DNA from: Varroa destructor
Lineage: Eukaryota > Arthropoda > Arachnida > Mesostigmata > Varroidae
Length of the DNA: 64,000 nucleotides
Direction of reading: 5' to 3'
Assembly (NCBI RefSeq): GCF_002443255.2
Contig: NW_019211460.1
Span: 29,422,481 to 29,486,480 of the forward strand
Part shown: piece by piece, positions 13,401-25,321 of the stretch
Layout of the letters: every line of letters begins with the position of its first letter
Numbering within the stretch: position 1 is the first letter of the stretch
Notes under the pieces: model-generated
The model's database searches: none
What the model was told of the DNA's origin: nothing
What the model saw: the letters and a program-made list of their open reading frames with translations, nothing else
Program-made: the position numbers and the translations under genes

Positions 13401-16260
13401 TAACTAGTAGTGCTCTTTCAGCCGTAGTAATTACGATAAAGTTCAGCAGGAATAGGACGTTGTTAGCATTTTCTATGTTTTCTAGATTCGGTCCTAGCCT
13501 ATTGGTGATCGTCTAACGACCCTTATTATGTACTGAAATAGACATCGGAAATATCCTGAAAATATTTACGTAACGAGTTAAATACTCAGACAAGTAATAG
13601 GCGATCATTGTGGTGATAGTCTAATAGAACAGCAAACTGAAATTTGTCTTTATCCAATCAAGGATAAAATCCAGGAGGGAGCCAGGAGAAACGCATATCT
13701 CTTCGCATAACTTTGTAACATAAAAAAGCTCCATATATTCTTCTGGAACGGCCTACGGGTAAACTTAGCAACGCTGCAGTAATGTGTTTTTTGTCGTCTG
13801 AGAAGACGACGTTCTCCCACAAGCGTTTTATACCCTACGCGAAAGCTCCGGCTGTCCGTTCTTCAACCGGTTGAAAAAAGACATTCCAAGCTTTCGAATT
13901 TCTAGAGAACAGACAGTTATCGAAAGTTTGATTTGGAAACGTGATCTCATATACGATAGAGGATAGTAGTAACGATAACAAATATTTTTGTTATTATGAA
14001 GTAGTTTTTGCTAAGTAGTCAGCCCTGCTTTTTCTTTTAGACCCAGCGGACATCTCCAGGTGCATCTTTTGAGTTCTACATACGGAACAATCACTGGACA
14101 TAGCCTTAGATGAAGCATATTCACAATCTGGCTTATAGTTTCCTTTAAAAAGGCCGATACTGGTGAAATGCTAATATCCGACATTCGCCAGGGAATCTAT
14201 TACAGTAGTTGCTTGTATGTTTTTATAATCTAGGTAATGTAACTAGGCCAGCTCAACCTAGTCCCTGGTCATCTGGTAGGTAGAAACGTAATCGTCTCAG
14301 TTCATACAGCCGTTGAAAAACGAACTAGGAAAAATTTTTACCGGTATCCAGAAAATAAACGATTACGAAACTGCTTTTCACTTAGATATTGCTAAGAATG
14401 AAGATAAATTGCGCAGGTCATGCCGATTGTTGTTGAAGCAGTCGGGGCCTATTCATAGGTAGGTAGCTTTTTGCCTTACCAACTGCCACCTGTCTTTACG
14501 CAGTGGTCCATGAAGTCTATGATTTAGCGAAGGCGATTTACTACTACTCTTTTATTATTATTAATTAGCTTTTGATTATTTATAGTAAAATATATATTGA
14601 ATTACAACCGGGCATATATTTTCTGTCGTAAGGGGAAAAATTTGCGCCTTTGAAGGCTCTTGTCCTTTAAAACGGTCCTTTTCTTTTGTTTAGCCTACAT
14701 TGGCCATTCTTTTGTAACGTAGGTACTACTGAGCTTTACTAAGAGTTATTGTGGCAAGAGGGTGAAATATAATAAATAAGTAACTGCCATTATATAATTT
14801 CTCACTCAAAGATCAAGAGTAATCCTCTGGAAATGTATATGTTGATCAGTTTAGACCGGCACGAAAATTCTCGGTGCTCAAGACTTTCCACTCAATCTAC
14901 AGTAACGCAACGAATGACTATATCTGTTATGTATATTAATCTAGAGGGTAACCGTTTAAAGTAGATACATCAAGAATCATATAATGACTAAGTTTACCGT
15001 ACCACATACTATAGCCCAGCTCCATGGCGAAACACGCATATGTTATTCTTCCTGTAACCTTATTAGAATTCTCGATCGTTGAGTGACTACGGTAAATGTT
15101 AAGTGCGCCTTTCATTTTAACCTTTCTGGCTTACTTATATTATCTTTTTTGATAATAACTAACGAAATAACAAAACTTAATTGAACGCATGTTTAATTCG
15201 CCGACAACTTTATCGATTATGAACCATATATAGGAGGCACTTCAACAGTCGTAACCTTTAATTTTGTGAAATCAGAATTTAACGGCTTTAAATAGTACGG
15301 TTGTATACAAATGAAGGCTTATATCATATAAAATCACACCCACCTATTTTCAGTCACAAGATTTACTCTTTTAGTCTTTATTTCTGTGACACTCGTCCGT
15401 TCGGCACGATCTAGCAGCAAACAAACAAGGCAGCGTATTTGCTTCGAACAGTTATGGCACATAATATAGAAGAATAAACGACCTCTATCGGCAATTCTAA
15501 CGAATGGTCGCGCTACGTTCTTAACGTATCCGCCCATTTACCGTCTAACAGCAAAGCAGGAGGCTTGTAGCAGGCCGTTCGTTTTCAAAGTGTTTTGCAT
15601 TTTTGCACGATGCTCCTTTAATTCGATACTTTCCCTTGGCGCGTTCACTCGCTTTGCACGAAAAAATCCAAGACGAAGTACCAATGACCATCGATCCTGC
15701 ACATCCACAGATACGCTTACCGATGGTGGACCCGTCTGGTCCAGTAGCTGCTAATGTGTGACAAAGGCTGCACCTCCATCGATTTTTCGCTAAGCTGTCC
15801 TGATGTTGAATTCCTTAGGATACGGAGATTTGATTTATTCCTCTCGGTGAAGTCTTGTAGAAGTTGCGGAACCCCCTACAGTTGCCAATTACTGAAACAC
15901 CAATAGCATATGATGACTGAAAAGGTTGGCTCCGGACATTCGACATGATTATTACTGATGATCGTAAAGAAGAACACTGTAATCCAGTCGGGCTACTAGG
16001 GTTAAACGTCTGGCAGATATCAGGAAGTCTGGTAGACGCCAATGGAAGCACAGGCCGCTGCGAATCGCGACCTTTGCTTTGAGTTTTTGCATGATCTTTT
16101 CAACTCACAACCAGTGGTTTTAACCTTCGCGGTCTCTGCCAGCAGTGAAAGCATAGGGATCTGTCTGTGTCATTGAAGAAACGGGAAGAGACACTTAAGG
16201 AGCGATTATTCTACCTCCGGTTACCCTCTGCTCGCGGCCTGCATTAGCAGCTATACATAA

Positions 16261-16279
16261 GCAGCAGCAGCAGCAGCAG
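16261..16279. repeat. (GCA)6 trinucleotide repeat
   Basis: Six GCA units plus G. No long open frame gives it a polyglutamine, polyserine or polyalanine context, so it appears non-coding. Confidence 0.95.
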
Positions 16280-17599
16280 AAAGACCAAAGATCCTAAAGG
16301 ATTTTTTTTGCCTTATGTCATTTTGTATGGGTGTATACGACGTAAACATTCACGATTATGTTTTAAGGAAGAATACGTAAAGCAGAATGTAATCCTAAAA
16401 TTGATTTTGCTCTACCTTTATAAAATGACCTCTTTTAACGCCCCATTCTTTCCAGATCGATTTCCTAGGTTGACTTTCAAACAGTTTTACTTTTTCCAAG
16501 TCGTTTAAATAATCACATAGAAGTAATAATCATATGAGTTTTAATGTGAGTTCTACAATAACAATATAATGGCTTGATAGCGTAAACGTAAGTTTTACTA
16601 AAAAAAATGAGGGGTCTTAAGAAGTATCACATAAAAGAATCGGCATGAGAAATATTTAAATAATACGTTAATTATATTGGGCCTCAAATCAACTAAATTA
16701 TAGCCTCCCACAAACGGCACTGTACTATATATCAAGAAAATGCACCAGGATTCCAGGGGCTTGGGTATGCTATATTTTGCGAACTATCAAACCAAACGGT
16801 AAAAATCGCTAAAAAAAAATGCCTAAAAACCTCAAACGTTACAAGACGAATATATTTAACGTATCGCATGTTAAACGTGCGTCGATTTCAACATTTGTAC
16901 CGTTCAGGTTGAATTCTTTAATTCGTGCCTTCAAGGTTTTCCAAGTATTTAAAAAACTATGTCAAAATTGTTTCTACAAGATAGATTTATGAACTATCTC
17001 TCTGTCAGAGTGTTCACTTGATGCTTTATGTTAGTACGATTCTAGTACCACTGAGTCATGATTGTGCTATTCGTATCCAATTTGACACAAGTGGCAACAT
17101 TCGTAAGCCACAGCGAAGCCTATAGACTTCATCTCCGTATATCCGTAAGGCTGGTAAAACCACAACGACACAACTCCCTCCTTAACGGCGACTGTTTAAT
17201 AATTTCAATAGTAAAAATCACTGCCTTACGGTCGGCACATTTCGACAAATAAGAATCGACTTTATTTGCTCGAGGAATATAATGGACGGCTTAATTTTGG
17301 ACAGGCCTGACCAAAACATAGATCAAGCAAATACATACAAGTTAAATATACAAATGCTTTAATTAAACTAACGAACATTTTCAAAACTGATAAAACATGA
17401 TACTTAGAAGACGCCACTTCGAGCCTGTCGAATTCATCCGATTGAATCCAATTGAAAACACTAGAAGGCCAATTCAACACTTTACAGGTAAGGTTTACCG
17501 GATTTTTTTTTCTTTAGTTTTTAAGAAGCCCTTTTTTTTTATTCGTAAAAGGTGAGCCCAATACATTCCGTTTGCAACTTCTCAGAATCGATACAATGC

Positions 17600-17614
17600 T
17601 ATATATATATATAT
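17600..17614. repeat. (TA)7 microsatellite
   Basis: Short alternating TA run in non-coding DNA. Confidence 0.9.
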
Positions 17615-19828
17615 TCTATCCGATGCTAGAGTATATAGGGAGCCAGAATAAAGGCGAATTGTCGTACGCCTCAATTGAAACTGCGGCTGGAAAAATGCTT
17701 CTGCCCCCCTCTCTTACATCTATACCGGTAGCCATATATTTCCTTTAGTTTCATCTAGCCGAATGTCAATATGGAGCTGTCCATCGGAGGTATTGAGAAT
17801 GCCAGATGCGTTCAGTGCCGTCATGTAACGAGAGGACGGTTCCTCTCCCGATGTCGGGCTTTGTCGACCAGTTACTTTGCTAAATTTCGCAAGTCACTGA
17901 GAGGCATTGCCGCGAAGTAAAGGGAGCATGTCCTCTATATTGGCTTTCACCCGACTGCGCCTTTTTTTTGGCTTTTACAGAAAACGACTCAGCAGTCTGT
18001 AACAACAACAACAGGCCTTGAATAGGACGAGGCCACCTTTGATGAAAAACATGACAATAAGTAAATGCACTTGTTGCGATGGCGTGTATCTCTCGGCAGC
18101 ATAGGCCCGATTCGCTTTTGGGCCACCAAGTTTTCACAACACAAGTAAAGGTTGTACTGAAGTGTCACTCTTCGATCACTTGTGATTGAGATGCGTGTCG
18201 GAACCTCACACTGACGTATGCATACAATGCAGTGAATCGTATTTGTAGATCTTTATCTGTGTTCCCGTTTCAGCTATTTCTTCGATCAAATTTTTTTACA
18301 ACATATAAAAAAAATCTGATATGAAAATCCAGCAGTTATTTGAACCTGCAACGGCCCGAAGTCGATTTTAGTTCTGCTATCAATCTAAATAAACCGTATC
18401 GAATACGATGTATAAGACGGAGATATACACTGCATCGGAAACATCGCCGATAAATTTATGGCACAGAAAATTCGTAGATGCATTGACGTACTTCAGCTTA
18501 AATGGCACTTTTCGGGTAACTACCCTGTTTTGTTGAAATTACACATTCTCATTCATTCATCATAGCTGTAATAAAGCTACCAAGATTAAAATTAGGCCAG
18601 CTATGTGAAAATTTGTTTTAAAATTCGAAACAAGGAACACTTGCAAACGCATTTGTGTAGAAAGGTTTTAGCCGTTACGTTTGGTAGACATCTTCTTGGA
18701 TGAAGGAGACGATCCACAATATTTGAACGCCGCGTCAAAACTCTCGATGAGATAGTGATTTTCTTTTGAGCCACAAAGAGGCTACAACAACCAGCGGTGC
18801 CTTATAAGCAGAGGATGAACTCGGTTGACTTAAAGTTGATCTGAATCCGCGCCACTGTAATTGCCACGCCTACATCAGAGGTTAAAAGGAAAACGACGCG
18901 CTTAGCAGACTGTTCAGAGAAGGACTGCAAACAAACGTACAAGTGAAAATAAAATCCTACTTGAATCAAGCTACGCCTGAGTAGTCCTTCTAATACCTTA
19001 TATTGTCTGGCGAATATAAACATATGTACCTATTATAGCAGCGGGCTTGCATCTAAAGGTTACAGTCGAAACCTATACTTCGGCGTTTAACGTGCTCATA
19101 GTCTGGCATACAACGGACCTTCATCGAGAATTGTTTGTTATTTCACTTGGATACTATCGTGCAACGGTCGTGCTACATAGCGTGCGATTATGGCATCACG
19201 ACAGCGGCTTGGGTACGTGTATGTGCATTTGGGCAACATCGTCGGCGACATAACCTCGCCCCTGTCTGTACTTTTATTACTATTATGTCAGTTAGCAAAG
19301 AATAGACAATGAATCGTCTTATAAAGATACAATATTATCGTATAAAATGCATTCATTATATGATTATTTATTTATACTAATTAAGTAGTCATTAAAATAA
19401 AGTCTTTTCTTTATTGGCTGATGTCACGCACGAGCACACAATGTAAGGGCTATAAATAGATAGGCAACGTTATGTCCGCTTCCCAAGGAAGGAAGGAAAA
19501 TTAGCAGGATTGGAAAGATCAAACACAAACTCGGTAGAGCGTTTCGAGTATCGGAAAAGGTATCTGTAAGATCGCTCGCGTTAGATGATTTTTATAAGCA
19601 ATATAAAAATGCATTGGCAATACAGGTTATGAAACATAACTATGAAATAAATGTCTTCACATCTATGGGGGCAGTCGAGGTAATTTCTTCGAAATCGACT
19701 ATGGATGTTCATTGGTGCCCGATATAGATTATCGAATTGAACACTACCAAAATGTAATATACACCGAAAAGTCTGTGCGTTTGTAATCCTCATATTGCTT
19801 ATTTTCATAGGACACAAGCGGTTTGTAA

Positions 19829-19886
19829 CACGACGTTACGGAACCGTTGTAGTTCGTGGGGCTACAACGGTTCCGTAACGTTCGTG
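19829..19886. repeat. 24-bp snap-back hairpin, 9-nt loop
   Basis: Arm 19829-19852 pairs with 19862-19886 over 24 bp with a single bulged base in the right arm. The loop is 19853-19861. Both arms contain GTTACGGAACCGTTGTAG or its complement. Confidence 0.92.
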
Positions 19887-22800
19887 GCGCGAGAAGGATT
19901 CGTACAGAAAAACAATTCTCGAATCGTTTCGAACGTTGTTCAAAATTGTCGAATTTCTTCGCTGATCTTGGCGCACTGGCATAAATTTGCAGCTGCATTA
20001 GTTCATCTATTTTTCGATGAAATTGGTTCCATCGTTGTACAGAAAACAGAAGTGGAAAATACCTCTTTGCATCCCGCATATGGTGCATTCCCGTAAAATC
20101 AAAGCTAACTACCGTCAAGTCAACCTAATCCTAAGGTCAACATTCCCATATTCGTGGTAAGGTTCTGACGACAGTAGAGCGACGTTCATTATTATTAGCG
20201 TACGATAAATACCTTTGATCGTAACGGTGAAATCGCCCGCAGCAATAACAAACGTATGCTCCCCTATATGGCTTGTACGTGACAACCGCGCTTCGACAGG
20301 TTTTCAACTGCAGTTTATATTGTTATACCTACTCTCATAATCGATGACTTAGCGTAAACTATGCCATCTGCTGCCTTCTTTTGCAATCAAAATCTGGAGA
20401 ATACGGAAGTTAGAACCTGGACCCTCGCTTTTGATTTCCCTAATCCAAGCCATAAGTTGAGTCTGACGTACGTTGTTGTCGAATAGCTATAGTGTGTGCT
20501 ATCCATATCCGGGCCATACAGCCATAAGTTTTCTCAGAAATTGGAGATATCTCTTAATATTAAATGCTTCTGATATGCGGGTATGAACATCAGCTTACAC
20601 CGCCATCGATTCGACAGTATGAACGAAACCGCTTTTTTCCCTATTCGATACCATTATCTTACTGATATTTTTCCAATGGACTGACCTCGGTCTTGCTCAT
20701 GACGACGGTGTGCTCCATATCCATTGCGTAGTTAATTATGCACAAATTAATTCAGACATATGTTTATCTATCCTGAACTTCCTTCTTGTTTTATGAAACG
20801 CGCTTCATATTCTGAACTAGCAGGGAGCGCGTTTGCCATGCTCTGCTCTAACAACTCTCGAGACCACCATAACTCGTTTGAAATATTAAGATCTAATCAT
20901 GTCCTCTATGGATTTCAGAAACGATGCATTAGCAGCGTACCGTTGCTTCGCCGAAGGTCTCCTTGTGCAGTGCCAACCTTTGATGGATCTCACTTTTTTT
21001 GAGAAACGGAAAATCAGCCACTAATACTTCGCACTAAATAATATTGGTATCAATGACATTCAGTCAGCTTGAAGTCGCAAACAGTTCAAGACCCGATATA
21101 GATATTTAACAAAAAATATTAAACCGTCATAGAAAATCCGGCAAAATTTGAAATTAAATTACTTTTGAATTGGTCGGGCTAAAATTATAATCTCTTCAAT
21201 ATATGCTAAAAGTAATCTTCTTTATCGTTTTTACAAAATCTCTCTAGTGTTCCGGTAATTACCATATACCTATCACTTGCGTTTTTGTATGTAACTTCCT
21301 CTGTCTACGGCTTCTTGAAGTAAATCAGTCGTAGAATATGCTTGCCCAACGATTGCCTTGCCGAAGCCTATGCCGAAAGACGTAGAAAGCTCGAACTTCA
21401 ATCGGGCGAATAAGCAGGCTGAAGTCAACGTTGTATATACCTTTGCCTTCCTTTAGGAAATAGTTTAGTCATAGCGGTAAAATATGGCATTGTCATCTAG
21501 TAATAAGATTGCACGTCTTCGATTAGCCTCTTAACGGTCCATCAGTCTCCTAAAAAGTCAAGACAGAGGACTGTATTTGTCCTTCCATTTTCGGCGAGTA
21601 TCTCATATTTGCAGATGTCCCTGATGTCCATCGCAAGTGCTACCACCATCTTGAGTCTGAATTTACTCCACACTGCCACTGAACTCAATTTTTTCAGGGT
21701 GATGCCATTGTCTCGCCTGGTCTCTCTGCGGCTGGCGATAGACATCCCAGGTATATAGCGGTCGCATACTCCGTTTTTGTCAGGTTCTTTGTCAGTGAAA
21801 GTTTCGTAAATTAAACGTTGAATAAACCATGCACATTTCCAACTGGTATGGAGCCAATTCACGGAGGACCCATTTTTATTATATAATTTGGGTTATAATT
21901 TGGTCACACGTGACGCGTGAAATGCCAGTACTCATTAGATAGGTGGCCTTAGATTCCACAATTTGTTTTCATGAAAATCCTCCTTGCCTAACATCTTTAC
22001 CAGCCTTTGGTGAATTTCCGCTGTGCTTTGGCCTTCAAGGAATAGAAACTTGAATACTAAACGTTGATTTTTCGAGAATAGAAGGCTTTTTTAGGCTTAT
22101 TTCTTTTGCAATTAACTCTATCGGACGTACAACTTACTCGACAGATTAAATTTCGTCGGCTAGCAACGTGCAATCAAAAGCTGTTCAATTTCAAAGTTCA
22201 CCGGATTCGGTTGTAACAGCCTAATATCTGATAGTAGTGTGTAGTTTAGAAGTTACTCACAATTTCCAACTTGTTAAACAGTTTTAGACAAACTAATAAC
22301 TTATGTTAATAACATAAACGTTTAAAAGCATGCCGACAAATGAACAGCGGAATTCGCTGTATCTAAGATGGACAGATGACAAGAACGCCGTTTCTTTGTC
22401 AGTGTATAACCTAACAAGCAGTATCAAAGCTGTTATTTCCATTACTGCAGGGGGGAATTTCAATGACCGCTGCACTATTTTCTCGTACCGAACCTTTGGG
22501 CCCTTTCTGTAGAGATATATCCTTTGCTTGTTGATGCCTTTCATATTCTAACGCATAGTAGTTAATTACGGTGTCCTCGGGGGGCATGTTAACAAGCTGT
22601 GCTTGGTTAACGTAAGCGTTCTCTAAAGCTGTGAAAAATCACGTAATCATACTTGTTTACAATTCAGTAGCTGATGGCTCCTATTTTATTAGATGAAGTG
22701 TTCATTGCGCTGATTTCTGGAACTTTGTGTATTGCTGATGGTTTATTGAAATGTTTTTATTAAGCTTGCTATTAAATGAACTTTCTTCTCGAGTTCTCGA

Positions 22801-24314
22801 TGGTCCAATTTCATCAAATTACACCTATAAGATCTGAAGATAAAGGACGACGCATGAGGCGACCAAATATGTACTTTTAGAACAAAGCTAGATTTTTCCG
22901 GTCGTGTCCCGATGAACGATTAGGGCTTCTAATTGCGAACTTTACTGGTTCATAAGGGACCTGAACTCAAAAGCATACGAAAATTAGCCCCTTGAAACAC
23001 ATTGGCACAGTGCAAACGGTATTCAGCCCGCGTGTAAATTCTTGTTGTGGGCTTCAATGAACTGACCATGCGCTGGGAACCAGATTTCAATTTTTCCGGG
23101 AATTCAATTATTTGACTGTCCGATAATCGAATTTTCTGAAGACGTACTTTTGCTAAGAAATTTAATCGTTTTTTTTTAAATTCACCGCGCTTCCATTCTT
23201 TCACTAACTAATACAGACTTGTCGTGACATCAAAAAGCAAATTCGTTCATCAATCGTTTTGAGCTGAGATTCAGCAGATCGTTTGAAAACGTTAGAAATC
23301 GACATTGTCCATCAAGTCCGGATGATCAGCTACTACAGGTCGCTCAAATTCAACTTATCCCAGAGTTTTATTATGTATGAACTCGAATGAGTTAACTTAC
23401 GTAACATCTCCTGGGTCCCTTGCAATTAATAAACACAGTTTTTGATTGAGGAGAACAGGTTTGATCGCCGTTACCACGGCCATCAGTCGGTCAGATCATT
23501 CGCTATCTGCCGCCCGTTACTTTAACATAGGCGAGTTGACCTATGCAAGATCATCATTGGTTTTACTGTTGTCTCAGCAAGTTGTGTCACATGTGTTTAT
23601 GTAACTTCGATGATCCTTCAGTAACTTTTTCATCTATTAGACTATAGTCTATAGAGCTGCGAGTTCTAACATTAATATTAGTTATTCTTTCTCATTTCAT
23701 GGCCAGTTTACCTCTCATAAGAAGTGTCTTGGAGTAAGGTATAGCTCCAGCGTACTACAGGAACGACGGGGTGTAGACGGACAACATTTCTATTAACAGA
23801 GATATTATAGGTTAGACATGTATGTCATATACAAATGGAGTCAGAGATAAATAATATACGAAAAGAATTTTTTTTTTGAAAATAGCAAATAGAACACTAT
23901 GCCACCTATTCGTCATTGCTGCGGCTCTACTTTGAAATGTGGGCTTTTTTTGCGATTAGAGCTGGTGAAAGATATGCTTTGTAGATAATGCGTTCGTACG
24001 ATTTGATCCTAAGTTTGCCCGAAATACGATATTGTATTGGCTGTCAATTTGCGCCTCCGTATGTTTACGTAAAATGTTACTGATTTATTCGTACTAGTTT
24101 CAAGCAAACATCGTAAATCGTATGAAAGTTGCACAGATAGATATCGTTTTCGACAAAAAGATGTCCCGTTACGAAGGGGCTAAAGCAGGAAGTGTACTAG
24201 CATTAAGAACGAGACACTGAAATAAAGACTGTGCAGTCTCTACGAGGCCATGAGCCTTATTGCTTCCGTAGAGTTACCCGAAGGAAATGTATACTTTCGG
24301 GATTGTATTTATCG

Positions 24315-24328
24315 TTTTTTTTTTTTTT
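24315..24328. repeat. T14 homopolymer
   Basis: Fourteen consecutive T. On the - strand it would read as a poly-A tract, but no retroelement body is recognisable next to it. Confidence 0.93.
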
Positions 24329-24822
24329 AACTAATAGCGAGCTTTGTCTGAGAAAATGATGAACGTCCTTTTGATTTGGTCTCGGCGTAAGTTCAATGCT
24401 TTACGTCGACCGTCCAGGAAGGGATGAGGAAATGTTTAAAACAGGAAAAAAAGCGCAGTGAATTGACACAAATTGGATCCTCGACGTGACAAGTGTGACG
24501 GTGTATAGAATCGGCAATCTGTTAATGAACACGCTTGAAGAGTTTTACAATAAGTTCTTTTGATTTGGATTGTATTGGGCGACGCGAATGACCTCCAAGC
24601 CATTCTCGCATAGCTATACCTTTGTTTTCCTTATTTCATACTGCGTGCAGCCAGGACAAGATGTCCCAACACTGTGGTCGAATATTTCACGAGAAACAAA
24701 ATAACCTATCCATTACAGTGTATTTTCGTTTAACATGTACAAACACTTCTAAATGTATGTCGTACATGTAAATGTGTACGTTAGTGGACATACGAGACAT
24801 GGAAGTTTTATGGCCACTTTTA

Positions 24823-24838
24823 TATAGATAGATAGATG
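24823..24838. repeat. (ATAG)4 microsatellite
   Basis: Four tandem ATAG units. Confidence 0.9.
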
Positions 24839-25241
24839 CACAATGCTTGCCTTTAGCGGACACGATTTCTGCTGGATCTTGTATGGTGTATTCTTCATTA
24901 GGTCTTTTGGCGTTCGACGGTGCTTACACTGTTATTGACGAAGCAGGCAGGTGTTATAAACAGACAAAGGACCCCTACAGTTTTGCTAACTCAGACAGAA
25001 GCAGAAAGCAACTGCACCGTTTATCCGAAATTACTGCTGACCGACCTTTGTGCAATTCCTTTTTACTATTTAGAGGTGGTTTGTTGTGGAACTCGTTCAG
25101 TGGATTCACCCTCGTTCAGTCGTTCATAATAGAGAAGTGATTTGCATCCGATATTTGCCCCCTTATATACAGTGCAAAATAGATAAAGCGTTTATGGCTA
25201 GTAGGCTTTGACTCACGATAGAGTTTTAGTGCGAACTTACG

Positions 25242-25257
25242 TATATATATATATATA
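25242..25257. repeat. (TA)8 microsatellite
   Basis: Eight TA units, about 50 bp before a C16 run. Confidence 0.93.
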
Positions 25258-25305
25258 GACCGGTTAGTAACAGATATAGTCCAACCAATAGGTGAAAGTC
25301 CATAT

Positions 25306-25321
25306 CCCCCCCCCCCCCCCC
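25306..25321. repeat. C16 homopolymer
   Basis: Sixteen consecutive C in otherwise AT-leaning DNA. It could adopt i-motif (C strand) or quadruplex (G strand) structure, and it is a likely place for length errors in the assembly. Confidence 0.95.

Larger units (their letters stand above)
1..16260. other. Non-coding DNA, no gene recognised
   Basis: Open frames are at most about 125 codons on either strand, overlap one another, and match no family I know. An A11 run lies at 1108-1118. The notable items are the 3.1 kb hairpin with its AAGCCGTA cluster and a run of TTTTAAG-like units at about 6085-6140. The interval is otherwise unremarkable. Confidence 0.6.

Noticed and set aside
16261..16279. 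CAG/GCA repeat as a polyglutamine-encoding exon
   Set aside because: No extended open frame carries it and no splice context was evident.
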